This document shows, piece by piece, positions 9,053 to 16,219 of a stretch of 64,000 bases of DNA (its first letter is position 1; each line of letters starts with the position of its first letter). The DNA lies in contig JAICWP010000014.1 of the NCBI GenBank assembly GCA_025934735.1, positions 60,664 through 124,663 of the forward strand, given 5' to 3'. This DNA is from Terriglobales bacterium (GTDB lineage Bacteria; Acidobacteriota; Terriglobia; Terriglobales; Acidobacteriaceae). The notes under the pieces are model-generated. The model had not been told where the DNA came from. It searched no databases and saw only the letters and a list, made by a program, of their open reading frames with translations. Made by a program: the position numbers and the translations under genes.

Positions 9053-9475
9053 CTATCGGTACATCACCAGCCCCAGCCCGGCGATGCACAAAGCGATTCC
9101 CAGCGCGCTGCGGGCGCTCAAGTGCTCGCGGAAGAAGAACAACCCTGCCACCAGCAAAAGCAGCGCCGTGGCCACGTTGGCAATTAGCGACGCCAGGCTG
9201 ATGCGCCAGCCCGCCCGGTAGGCCACCAAGAATCCAAGCTCAATGCCCACGATGCTCACGCCCACCGCCATGCTCGGCCAGTTCAAGTTCTTCCAGGAGC
9301 CGCGCAGCGAATTGCCAGGATAAAACGGCAGGATGAGCAGCGATACCACTAGCGCGGTGACGTAATTTACGGTCACCGACAGCATGGGGTTGACCTGAGA
9401 AGAAACGGATTTTTGCGAGATGTGGTACAGCGTGGTGGAAGCCACCACGAGCAGCAGCGGCAGATAAAAGATCAC
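9053..9475 (-). CDS. EamA/DMT-superfamily small membrane transporter
   Basis: The 140-residue protein is almost entirely four or five hydrophobic helices, with an EamA-like repeat ending FFFREHLSARSALGIALCIAGLGLVMYR. Single-repeat proteins of this size act as dimers in the drug/metabolite transporter superfamily; the substrate cannot be read from sequence. It ends six bases before the atl start, so the two may be co-transcribed. No signal peptide separate from the first helix is seen. Confidence 0.75.
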   Translation of the reverse strand: MIFYLPLLLVVASTTLYHISQKSVSSQVNPMLSVTVNYVTALVVSLLILPFYPGNSLRGSWKNLNWPSMAVGVSIVGIELGFLVAYRAGWRISLASLIANVATALLLLVAGLFFFREHLSARSALGIALCIAGLGLVMYR

Positions 9476-9520
9476 GGACCCGAATCTAACACCTGCCTGG
9501 CGCCGCCATCCAGAACGCTC

Positions 9521-9555
9521 AAAAAAAGAAGGGAGCAGCGCTTCGCGCCGCTCCC
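9521..9555 (-). terminator. Rho-independent terminator downstream of the STAS gene
   Basis: On the minus strand an 11-12 bp GC-rich hairpin with a GAA-type tip (9531-9555) is followed by TTCTTTTTTT (9521-9530). It lies 20 bases past the stop of the STAS gene at 9576-9935 and insulates it from the EamA gene. Confidence 0.88.
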
Positions 9556-9575
9556 CGCAAGAATCCGAATGAAAG

Positions 9576-9935
9576 CTAGGCGACCGCGGCCGTGCCGAAG
9601 GCCTTAATGGCCTTCTCTTCGCTGTCGTACACGTCGAAGACGGTAAGCAATTTGGTCACCTGCAACAGGTCTCCCACGCGCTGCGTCAGGTTGGCCAGCC
9701 TGATGCTGCCGCCGGCGTTGCGCGCGGTGGTGTACAGGCCTACCAGCGTTCCCAAGCCGCCGCTGTCGATGTAGGTGATTCCGCCCAAATTGAGGACAAC
9801 TTGTTTCTTGCCTGCGGCGATCAGGTCTTTCACCTGCTCCCGCAGCGCCGCGGCTTCGTCCCCAAACACGATGCGGCCATTGCACTCCAGCACGGTAACG
9901 CCGTCCCTGGTATGGGTAGCGATTTTCAGCTGCAT
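9576..9935 (-). CDS. STAS-domain anti-sigma factor antagonist
   Basis: This 119-residue single-domain protein has the SpoIIAA-like fold, with the phosphorylatable Ser58 in the conserved TYIDSGGLGTL loop. Such proteins relieve an anti-sigma kinase by partner switching; phosphorylation of the serine inactivates them. The ATG at 9935 is chosen because GGGAGGAG lies four bases upstream and the conserved domain begins there; the longer frame adds non-conserved residues. No anti-sigma factor or phosphatase lies nearby, so its partner is encoded elsewhere. A second STAS gene at 15724 lacks the serine. Confidence 0.9.
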   Translation of the reverse strand: MQLKIATHTRDGVTVLECNGRIVFGDEAAALREQVKDLIAAGKKQVVLNLGGITYIDSGGLGTLVGLYTTARNAGGSIRLANLTQRVGDLLQVTKLLTVFDVYDSEEKAIKAFGTAAVA

Positions 9936-9994
9936 GATGCTCCTCCCGAACCCAAACTCGATTGCAAGGTTAGCGCCGATGGGCCGGGGCCGCA

Positions 9995-10022
9995 AGCACC
10001 AAACCCGATTTTTGGTGCTTTT
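9995..10022. other. Hairpin in the dnaX/STAS divergent intergenic region
   Basis: An inverted repeat with arms agcaccaaa and tttggtgct and a short loop is followed on the plus strand by TTTT. It resembles a small terminator or a leader hairpin in the 281-base gap between divergent genes. No transcript ending here is evident, so its role is open. Confidence 0.4.
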
Positions 10023-10195
10023 GAGAACAAATTCCAGGCTCTCTGAGGCCAGTTGCCGCGCTGCCCTGCCGTTCCCGGCCGGCCTGAAAGCCGTACCAGA
10101 CGGCCAGTTGCTCTCGCCTTAGCCGGCGGCCTTCCCTCCCTAAGTGCATATCAGGGCAGGTTTTCAGCCTGGCGGAATCGGCCAGCGCTATCACG

Positions 10196-10201
10196 TATAA
10201 T
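10196..10201 (+). promoter_or_regulatory. TATAAT -10 box ahead of dnaX
   Basis: A perfect TATAAT lies 15 bases before the dnaX ATG, so transcription would start about 8-9 bases before the start codon. No convincing -35 box and no Shine-Dalgarno sequence are visible in the short leader. Confidence 0.5.
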
Positions 10202-10216
10202 CATGCTTTCTCCCCT

Positions 10217-12034
10217 ATGGCTTACCAGGTCCTGGCGCGCAAATACCGTCCGCAACGCTTCTCGGAAGTGATCGGACAGGAGCACGTCACCCGTACCTTG
10301 AAGAACGCCATTGCCCAGGCGCGCATCGCCCACGGCTACATTTTCAGCGGCCATCGCGGGATCGGTAAGACCACGGTGGCACGCATTCTGGCTATGGCCC
10401 TCAATTGCCGGTCCGCTGGGCAGCCGGTGGCGGAACCCTGCGGGGTGTGCGAATCCTGCACCGAGATTCGCGCCGGCAACTCCGTGGACGTAATTGAGAT
10501 TGACGCTGCCACCAACCGCGGCATTGACGAGATTCGCGAGCTGCGCGACGCTGCCCGCTACCGCCCCGCCCGTGACCGCTTCAAGATCTGGATTCTCGAT
10601 GAAGCCCACCAGATTACCGATGCGGCCTTCAACGCCCTGCTGAAGACGTTGGAGGAGCCGCCCGGCCACGTGATTTTCATGCTGGCCACCACCCAGCCCG
10701 AGGACATTCCGCAGACCATCCGCTCGCGGTGCCAGCACTTCAGCTTTCATGCCGTGCGCTTTGACGACATTTTGGGCCAGCTGCGCGACCTTGCCGGGCG
10801 CGAGAATATCCAGGCAGAACCGGACGCGCTGGCGCTTCTGGCCGAGGCTGGCGACGGCTCCGTGCGCGACGCGCTCTCCATTCTTGACCAGGCTATTGCC
10901 TGCTGCGGAGAGACTTTGACCGCCGAAGTCGTGCGCCAGCTGGTGGGCACCGTGCCTTCGGCCACGCTGGAACAGATGCTGCAGGCGGTGGACCGCGGCA
11001 GCAGCGACGAGGTGCTGCGCCTGGCCGATAAGCTCATCAGCGAAGGCCAGAGCCCCATGCATTTTGCGCGTCAGATGGTGCGTTTTCTGCGCAACGCCAT
11101 TGTTGCGAAAGTTGCCGGCAAGGACTCGCAAATGCTGCAGATTTCTTCCGACGAGCGCGAGCGTATGGCGCGTGTGGCGGAAGCCTTCAGCGAGGAGGAT
11201 CTGGCGCGGTACCTGCAGATCATGCTGCGTACCCACAGCGAGCTCGGCTACAAACAGGAGCAGCGCTTTCACCTGGAGCTGGGCCTGCTGAAGATGGCGC
11301 ACGCCTCTCGCCTGCTGCCACTGGAGCAGTTGTTGAGCGAAGCTGCGGAAGCCGGCGCTACTGGCCCACGCCCCACCCCCATGGCCGCAGGATTGGAACG
11401 GCCGCGCAGCGCTGAGCCTTCCTTCGCTTCGCACCCCGGCAAGGTCTCTCCCTTTAATGCCGACATTGCGCGCAAGAGCGGCGGGTCGGGAAGCAAGTTA
11501 TCCGCCGAAGATCCCACACCTATCTCCATGAGCGCAAGCGCTTCCGTGGTCATGGGAGCGGCCGCCCCGGCTATCGCTCCCGAAAATGAGCAGGAGGAAG
11601 CGGAGCCTGATGCGCCCGCCGCACCGCAACCGCAGTTGGCCAGCACGGACCAGTTGCGCGCCGCGGTGGTTAGCGCGCTGGAGAACGGCGGACATCGCAC
11701 TCTGGCTTACATGCTGGATGCGGGCGAATGGTCGTTGCAGGGCAATGAACTCGCGGTAAAGGTGAGTGCCGCGCCCACCGTGGTGGACCTGGCTTTCGGA
11801 GCGGAGCCGAAGAAAATTGCCAACGCGGCGGCTACGAGCGCCGCGGGGCGACCGCTGAAAGTATTGGTCACTGGCGGGGCGGCAGTTAACAATTCGCCGA
11901 AACCGCGGCCTGCACCGGGGCAAGGCAACAGCGGAGGACGCAATCGCGCCCTCCAGGATCCGGTGGTGCGCCGCATGCAGGACAAGTTCGGTGCGGAAAT
12001 TCGTACCATTATTGATCATCGGGAAAAGCGGTAG
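10217..12034 (+). CDS. dnaX: DNA polymerase III subunits gamma and tau
   Basis: The 605-residue clamp-loader ATPase starts with the family signature MAYQVLARKYRPQRFSEVIG, then Walker A GHRGIGKTTVA, a four-Cys zinc module (Cys-Gly-Val-Cys-Glu-Ser-Cys preceded by an earlier Cys), Walker B IWILDEAHQIT and the SRC sensor (IRSRCQHFSF). Residues beyond about 370 are a Pro/Ala-rich linker followed by a tau-like C-terminal domain. DnaX loads the sliding clamp and organises the replisome. It begins a dnaX-ybaB-recR gene set, an order conserved in many bacteria. No A-rich slippery site was looked for exhaustively. Confidence 0.97.
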   Translation: MAYQVLARKYRPQRFSEVIGQEHVTRTLKNAIAQARIAHGYIFSGHRGIGKTTVARILAMALNCRSAGQPVAEPCGVCESCTEIRAGNSVDVIEIDAATNRGIDEIRELRDAARYRPARDRFKIWILDEAHQITDAAFNALLKTLEEPPGHVIFMLATTQPEDIPQTIRSRCQHFSFHAVRFDDILGQLRDLAGRENIQAEPDALALLAEAGDGSVRDALSILDQAIACCGETLTAEVVRQLVGTVPSATLEQMLQAVDRGSSDEVLRLADKLISEGQSPMHFARQMVRFLRNAIVAKVAGKDSQMLQISSDERERMARVAEAFSEEDLARYLQIMLRTHSELGYKQEQRFHLELGLLKMAHASRLLPLEQLLSEAAEAGATGPRPTPMAAGLERPRSAEPSFASHPGKVSPFNADIARKSGGSGSKLSAEDPTPISMSASASVVMGAAAPAIAPENEQEEAEPDAPAAPQPQLASTDQLRAAVVSALENGGHRTLAYMLDAGEWSLQGNELAVKVSAAPTVVDLAFGAEPKKIANAAATSAAGRPLKVLVTGGAAVNNSPKPRPAPGQGNSGGRNRALQDPVVRRMQDKFGAEIRTIIDHREKR

Positions 12035-12060
12035 TTGGTTGTTGGTAGTTGGTAGCTATC
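12033..12060. repeat. Stutter repeat, 'gttggttgttggtagttgg' type
   Basis: Drifting copies of gttgg and gtagttgg begin at the dnaX stop codon (TAG, 12032-12034) and fill the gap to the ybaB ribosome binding site. Confidence 0.7.
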
Positions 12061-12083
12061 ATGTACGAATTAGCGGAGAACTT

Positions 12084-12386
12084 ATGGGCGGATTCAATAT
12101 CAACGAAATGATGTCCATGGCCAAGCAACAGGCCGAGACGCTGCAGAAGAAGATGGAAGATACGGTGGTCGAGGCCACCGCCGGGGGCGGCAGCGTCAGC
12201 GTAAAGATGAACGGGCGCAAGCAGATTCTCGCCCTCAAAATTGATCCGGAAGCGGTGAAAGGAGGAGATGTGGAGATGCTGCAGGACCTGGTCACCGCCG
12301 CGGTCAACGAAGGGTGCCGCAAGGTGGATGAGGCCATGCAATCCAGCCTGGGAGGCATGCTCGGCGGCCTGGGACTCGGGGACTGA
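12084..12386 (+). CDS. ybaB: YbaB/EbfC family nucleoid-associated protein
   Basis: This 100-residue protein has the YbaB signature: an N-terminal helix (MAKQQAETLQKKME), a VEATAGGGSVSVKMNGRKQI sheet and a C-terminal VNEGCRKVDEAM helix with a Gly/Leu/Met tail. YbaB dimers bind DNA without strong sequence preference. The ATG at 12084 follows GCGGAGAA and gives the canonical length; a longer frame from 11991 would overlap dnaX and include the stutter. The position between dnaX and recR is the usual one. Confidence 0.95.
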   Translation: MGGFNINEMMSMAKQQAETLQKKMEDTVVEATAGGGSVSVKMNGRKQILALKIDPEAVKGGDVEMLQDLVTAAVNEGCRKVDEAMQSSLGGMLGGLGLGD

Positions 12387-12387
12387 G

Positions 12388-12500
12388 CATTTGTAATTCA
12401 GTAATTTGTAATTGGTAATTTAAAAACCACGATCATTTCGGTCGAAGGTGTTTAACTTACAAATTATCAATTACTAGATTACAAATTACCAAATCACTCA
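12388..12500. repeat. Two-armed AT-rich inverted stutter between ybaB and recR
   Basis: A left arm built of ttgtaatt, cagtaattt and ggtaattt words is followed by a roughly 25-base unique spacer (acgatcatttcggtcg and neighbours) and a right arm of approximately complementary words (acaaatta, tcaattac, attacaaattacc). The arms are imperfect inverted copies about 35-40 bases long. The same design recurs at 27262-27351 and 57650-57750. Confidence 0.8.
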
Positions 12501-12517
12501 GTCACGCAATCCTTGCC

Positions 12518-13117
12518 ATGCCTAACTTTGCCGAGCCCATGACCCGGCTCATTGACGAACTGAAGAAGCTGCCCGGCGTGGGCAGCAAGAGCGCGCAGCG
12601 CCTTGCCTTCCACATCCTCCGCTCCAGCGAGGATGATGCCGAGGCGCTGGCCGCCGCGGTGCGCGACGTCAAGGCCAAGCTGCGCCTGTGCTCGGTTTGC
12701 AACAACATCACCGACGTGGACCCCTGCGTCTATTGCAGCAATCCCACCCGCAATCACCGCCTGGTATGCGTGGTGGAGGAACCTACCAACATCGGCGCCA
12801 TCGAGAAGACCCGCCACTTCAACGGCGCCTATCACGTTCTGCACGGCTCTATTTCCCCGCTACACGGTGTAGGCCCGGAGCAACTTCGCCTGTCCAACCT
12901 GTTCCGGCGCATCGATGCCGGCGAGGTGGACGAGGTCATCCTGGCCACCAACCCCACGGTGGAAGGCGAGGCCACCGCCATGTACATCTCGCAGCAGATT
13001 CGGCGTCCTGCCGTGAAGGTAACGCGCATCGCCACCGGGATTCCCGTGGGCAGCGACATCGAATACGCTGACGAAGTCACCATGCTCAAGGCCATGGAAG
13101 GCCGGCGCGAGCTCTAA
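12518..13117 (+). CDS. recR: Recombination mediator protein RecR
   Basis: The 199-residue protein shows the full RecR order: an N-terminal helix-hairpin-helix ([20 protein letters not shown]), a four-Cys zinc finger ([16 protein letters not shown]), a Toprim domain ([16 protein letters not shown] and [14 protein letters not shown]) and a C-terminal Walker-B-like tail ([15 protein letters not shown]). With RecF and RecO it loads RecA on gapped DNA. It sits behind dnaX and ybaB as expected, separated from ybaB by the AT-rich inverted stutter. Confidence 0.97.
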   Translation: MPNFAEPMTRLIDELKKLPGVGSKSAQRLAFHILRSSEDDAEALAAAVRDVKAKLRLCSVCNNITDVDPCVYCSNPTRNHRLVCVVEEPTNIGAIEKTRHFNGAYHVLHGSISPLHGVGPEQLRLSNLFRRIDAGEVDEVILATNPTVEGEATAMYISQQIRRPAVKVTRIATGIPVGSDIEYADEVTMLKAMEGRREL

Positions 13118-13201
13118 CGCGTAAACTCGTAATAGGCTTAAAACCAGTCACTTACAATCACATACTGCATCTTCGCAATGAAGAACTGAGGAGTTAACTG
13201 C

Positions 13202-13207
13202 TAGAAT
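13202..13207 (+). promoter_or_regulatory. TAGAAT -10 box ahead of the ribBA-like gene
   Basis: TAGAAT ends nine bases before the ATG at 13217, leaving a leader of only two or three bases. It belongs to a set of similarly placed -10 boxes in the window. Confidence 0.5.
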
Positions 13208-13216
13208 CGCCTCACC

Positions 13217-14386
13217 ATGACCCCCCGCTCGCCGTTTTGCGATGTTGAGAACGCGGTGGCCGACATTCGTGCCGGCCGCATGGTCGTCGTGGTGGATGAT
13301 GAGGATCGCGAAAACGAAGGCGACCTCACCCTGGCCGCAGAAAAAGTCAGCCCCGAAGCCATTAACTTTATGGCCCGTTACGGTCGCGGCCTGATCTGCC
13401 TGGCAATGACCGAGGAGCGCCTGGAGCATCTGCGCATCGGGCCCATGACGGCAGAGAACACCTCTAACTATGGCACGGCGTTCTGCGAGTCGGTGGATGC
13501 CCGTGAAGGCGTAACTACAGGCATTTCTGCCTACGATCGCGCCCGCACCATCGCCGTAGCCATTGACCCAGCCACCCGGCCTTCTGACCTGGCCCGCCCC
13601 GGCCACGTCTTCCCTCTGCGCGCCCGCAAAGGGGGCGTGCTGGTGCGCGCCGGGCAAACGGAAGCCTCGGTGGATTTAGCTCGCCTGGCTGGGCTGGTGC
13701 CTGCCGGAATCATCTGCGAAATCATGAAGGACGACGGCAGCATGGCGCGTGTGCCCGACCTGGTGGAGTTCTGCCGGCAGCACGATCTGAAGATGCTGAC
13801 GGTCGCGGAACTCATCCGCTACCGCATGCAGCACGAGCGGTATGTGCATCGCCTGGGCGAGGCGCTCCTGCCCACGCAGCACGGCGAGTTCCGCATGATC
13901 GCCTACGAGAGCGAGGTGGAGGGCGGCGAGTCGCATGTCGCCCTGGTGCGCGGCGACCTGGAGCACGCCTCCGAACCTGTCCTGGTGCGCATGCACTCCC
14001 ATTGCCTGGTAGGCGACGTGTTTGGCGCCACCTGGTGCGAGTGCCGCGATGTGATTGACCGCTCGCTGCAGATGATTGCGGAGCAGGGGGTGGGTGCGCT
14101 CATCTACCTGCACCAGACCTCCAAAGGATTTTCCGTGGAGCGCATGGGCGACCGCACCCTGCTTTCCTTCCATCGTGACGTGCGCCTGCCCGCTTTGCCC
14201 GAAAGCGAACGCAAAACGCAGCGCGAAATCGGCATTGGGGCGCAAATCCTCTCTGACCTGGGGTTGCGGCGCATCCGCCTGCTCACCAATCATCCGCGCA
14301 AGGTCGCCGCGCTGCAGGGGTTCGGAATCGAAATCACCGAAGAAGTGCCGATCCCAGTGGCTCAGCGATCTACGCGGAAGGGGTAA
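13217..14386 (+). CDS. ribBA: RibBA-like fusion: intact DHBP synthase with a degenerate GTP cyclohydrolase II domain
   Basis: Residues 1-203 are 3,4-dihydroxy-2-butanone 4-phosphate synthase, with the acidic metal loop [11 protein letters not shown], the [25 protein letters not shown] core and the RPGHVFPL motif; it makes the four-carbon riboflavin precursor from ribulose 5-phosphate. Residues 208-389 resemble GTP cyclohydrolase II and keep the zinc ligands (Cys263, Cys274, Cys276). However, the substrate loop normally reading RQEGRGIGL is HQTSKGFSV (299-307), and the proton-acceptor Asp of the D-x-R motif is Thr334, with Arg336 retained. The second domain has probably lost or changed activity. 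The gene stands alone. Confidence 0.9.
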   Translation: MTPRSPFCDVENAVADIRAGRMVVVVDDEDRENEGDLTLAAEKVSPEAINFMARYGRGLICLAMTEERLEHLRIGPMTAENTSNYGTAFCESVDAREGVTTGISAYDRARTIAVAIDPATRPSDLARPGHVFPLRARKGGVLVRAGQTEASVDLARLAGLVPAGIICEIMKDDGSMARVPDLVEFCRQHDLKMLTVAELIRYRMQHERYVHRLGEALLPTQHGEFRMIAYESEVEGGESHVALVRGDLEHASEPVLVRMHSHCLVGDVFGATWCECRDVIDRSLQMIAEQGVGALIYLHQTSKGFSVERMGDRTLLSFHRDVRLPALPESERKTQREIGIGAQILSDLGLRRIRLLTNHPRKVAALQGFGIEITEEVPIPVAQRSTRKG

Positions 14387-14565
14387 ACACTCTCATTAAG
14401 AAGGTCAAAGGCAAGTTCCAGCAGGAACCGGACCTCCACCTGAAGCGGATGTCACTGAATGTTTACGCGTATATTTTGAAAATGTTTGCGCTACTTCGTT
14501 CTGGCGTGAGGGGCTTTCCGTGATTCTTCTCGGTGTTCTTTGTTGTCCTCCGTGGTGAGAAGGTG

Positions 14566-14829
14566 TTAGCAGGGTTTGCGGGGGATAACCTCGCAGTCGT
14601 GGATGAAGAATTGGGCGGCGCAATGCTCGGAGCCGCAAATCACGGGCAGCAGCCCGGCAATCTGGCGCCGGGTAATCAAGCCCAGGGTGCCGCAGTCGGG
14701 ACAGGCGAGCACGGCCCAGTAGGGATCCTCCTTCTCGCCCACTTCGCCGGCGTTTTCCAGCACGAACACCGTTCCAGGGCCCATCTGCTCCGGAATCCAT
14801 TCGCTAAGCACGTTTAATTCGCCGACCAT
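14566..14829 (-). CDS. Hypothetical zinc-ribbon-like protein
   Basis: The 87-residue product contains CPDCG at about residues 43-47, a Cys-Gly-Ser-Glu-His-Cys cluster at about 65-70 and a further HDC, the spacing of a treble-clef or zinc-ribbon domain. No catalytic motif is recognised. It lies 16 bases downstream of the MerR gene on the same strand and may be co-transcribed. A different-frame ORF covers the same bases, but this frame has the coherent Cys pattern. The 179 bases at 14387-14565 hold nothing recognisable. Confidence 0.65.
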   Translation of the reverse strand: MVGELNVLSEWIPEQMGPGTVFVLENAGEVGEKEDPYWAVLACPDCGTLGLITRRQIAGLLPVICGSEHCAAQFFIHDCEVIPRKPC

Positions 14830-14845
14830 TTCCCCTCCACCCTGT

Positions 14846-15316
14846 TCACAGGGCCTTCTTTCTGGTGTGCGGCTGCGGACGAGCGGACGCGCTGGCTTTC
14901 TTGCGGCCGCGAATGCTGGCGCGGATCTGGCGCACCGTATCGCTCAAACACACACTGAGAATGGGCTGGCGCGCGTTCTTCAGGAGGTCAACAATCTGTT
15001 TGGCCGAGGTTTCCAGGTAAAGATGGGAGCCGTCGGTGAGCAGATGGTATTCGGAGCCTCCGCTGACGGTTTGCGCCAGGCGGCTGCCCAGTTCGCGCTG
15101 CAGAAAACGAACTACCCTGCGCACTCTTTGCAGAGGAAAACCCCGGCGGCGCAAGTCGGCAATCACGGCCACTTCCGCCAGGTCATCCAGCGAATACAGG
15201 CGACGGTGGCCTTCCCGGGATGGGACCACAATTCTCTGCTCATCCCACCACTGCAACTGCCGGGCGCTGATGCCGCTCAGCTCGACGACCTCCGCGGATG
15301 TGAAGCGCTCTTCCAT
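14846..15316 (-). CDS. MerR family transcriptional regulator
   Basis: The 156-residue protein starts with a MerR helix-turn-helix and wing (FTSAEVVELSGISARQLQWW, then EGHRRLYSLDDLAEVAVIADL and RRRGFPLQRV). The C-terminal part (about 75-156) is a small effector or dimer domain with a basic tail and lacks the metal-binding Cys pattern of classical MerR. The ATG at 15316 starts the domain directly; a longer in-frame extension to 15541 is hydrophobic and lies in the intergenic region. The regulated gene is unknown; the zinc-ribbon protein downstream is a candidate partner. Confidence 0.85.
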   Translation of the reverse strand: MEERFTSAEVVELSGISARQLQWWDEQRIVVPSREGHRRLYSLDDLAEVAVIADLRRRGFPLQRVRRVVRFLQRELGSRLAQTVSGGSEYHLLTDGSHLYLETSAKQIVDLLKNARQPILSVCLSDTVRQIRASIRGRKKASASARPQPHTRKKAL

Positions 15317-15723
15317 TCGGTGAATTCTTGTTTTAAACAAAAACCGGTGAAAATGTTTGCCTTCTTGGTGACTCATTCTAGGGAAGAGCACAGCAGAGTC
15401 AACACAAAATACACGACTTGTTGCAGGCTTCTGTTGACCTTCCCGGTTCCACGCCGGCCATGCCACCAGCGCCGCGAAAAATGCCGCTACCACCGCATTC
15501 GACGCAGCCAAGTTGAAGCGGCCGACGTGCTCGACCCACAACTCTATAAATGATTTCCACAGTCCTTCGTAACCTCCTATCAGTACATGTCCTAATGGAG
15601 GTTAATTTTCCTGATGCGGGGGTTACGCGCGCCGCTCTCCAACGTCTAAACTGTGGACACAGACATAGCGAACTTTTATTCCCCAAGATTCGTACGACTT
15701 CTTAGCGAAGATCTGGAGGAAAG
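15317..15723. other. Non-coding gap between divergent MerR and STAS genes
   Basis: About 400 bases without a convincing gene. It contains a 7-bp inverted repeat AACCTCC (15571-15577) / GGAGGTT (15597-15603) around a 19-base loop, which could be an operator or leader element, and presumably the divergent promoters. Confidence 0.4.
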
Positions 15724-16083
15724 ATGTTGCAGTTGTCAGCACAGCGTTCGGCAGACATGGTGGTGTTGCGGTGTACAGGAAGGATTGTGGCTGGAGAGGC
15801 CGTGGTGGCTTTGCATCGCACGGCGACGGCACAGAGGGCCGCGGGATTGGTGATTGACCTCCGCGGAGTGGAAATCCTGGATGCCGCAGGCCTGGGCACC
15901 CTGCTGCGGATTCGGCAGTGGTGTGACTCCCAGGGCATGAAGCTGAAATTGGTCAATCTCAACAAACACGTGAGGGAAGTGTTAGCCGTGACCGCGCTGG
16001 ATTCGGTGCTGCTAGTGCATCCTACAGAGAATGATTCCGATCTCCAGGCGCTCCGGCACGAGTGGGCGTGCGCGGAAATCTAG
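15724..16083 (+). CDS. STAS-domain protein lacking the phosphorylatable serine
   Basis: This 119-residue protein has the anti-sigma-factor-antagonist fold (VLRCTGRIVAGEAV and LVIDLRGVEILDAAGLGTL), but the loop that normally reads D-S-x-G is D53-A54-A55-G, so the residue phosphorylated in SpoIIAA-type antagonists is alanine. It would therefore be constitutively in the unphosphorylated-like state or serve a non-switching role. GGAGGAAAG lies directly ahead of the ATG. A strong terminator follows, making this a single-gene transcription unit. Confidence 0.88.
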   Translation: MLQLSAQRSADMVVLRCTGRIVAGEAVVALHRTATAQRAAGLVIDLRGVEILDAAGLGTLLRIRQWCDSQGMKLKLVNLNKHVREVLAVTALDSVLLVHPTENDSDLQALRHEWACAEI

Positions 16084-16106
16084 AAATTTACAATTCCGTT
16101 CTACCG

Positions 16107-16133
16107 GGGCGGCTTCCGAGCCGCCCTTTTTGT
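16107..16133 (+). terminator. Rho-independent terminator after the STAS gene
   Basis: An 8-bp perfect GC stem (gggcggct / agccgccc) with a four-base tip is followed by TTTTTG, 23 bases downstream of the stop codon. Confidence 0.92.
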
Positions 16134-16219
16134 TTATCACCTGATCCGTGGGCGTCAGACCTCGAGTGTGTGGCGCTCAGCCGCACGCATGCTAAGGTGT
16201 ATATTTTCCCTTCTCCCGC

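Noticed and set aside
9936..10216. SRP (4.5S) RNA gene upstream of dnaX
   Set aside because: Checked because ffs often lies there. The conserved GGTCAGGTCCGGAAGG-type core is not present on either strand.
10151..11434. Minus-strand ORF (427 aa) opposite dnaX
   Set aside because: Antisense to dnaX, with low-complexity composition and no motif.
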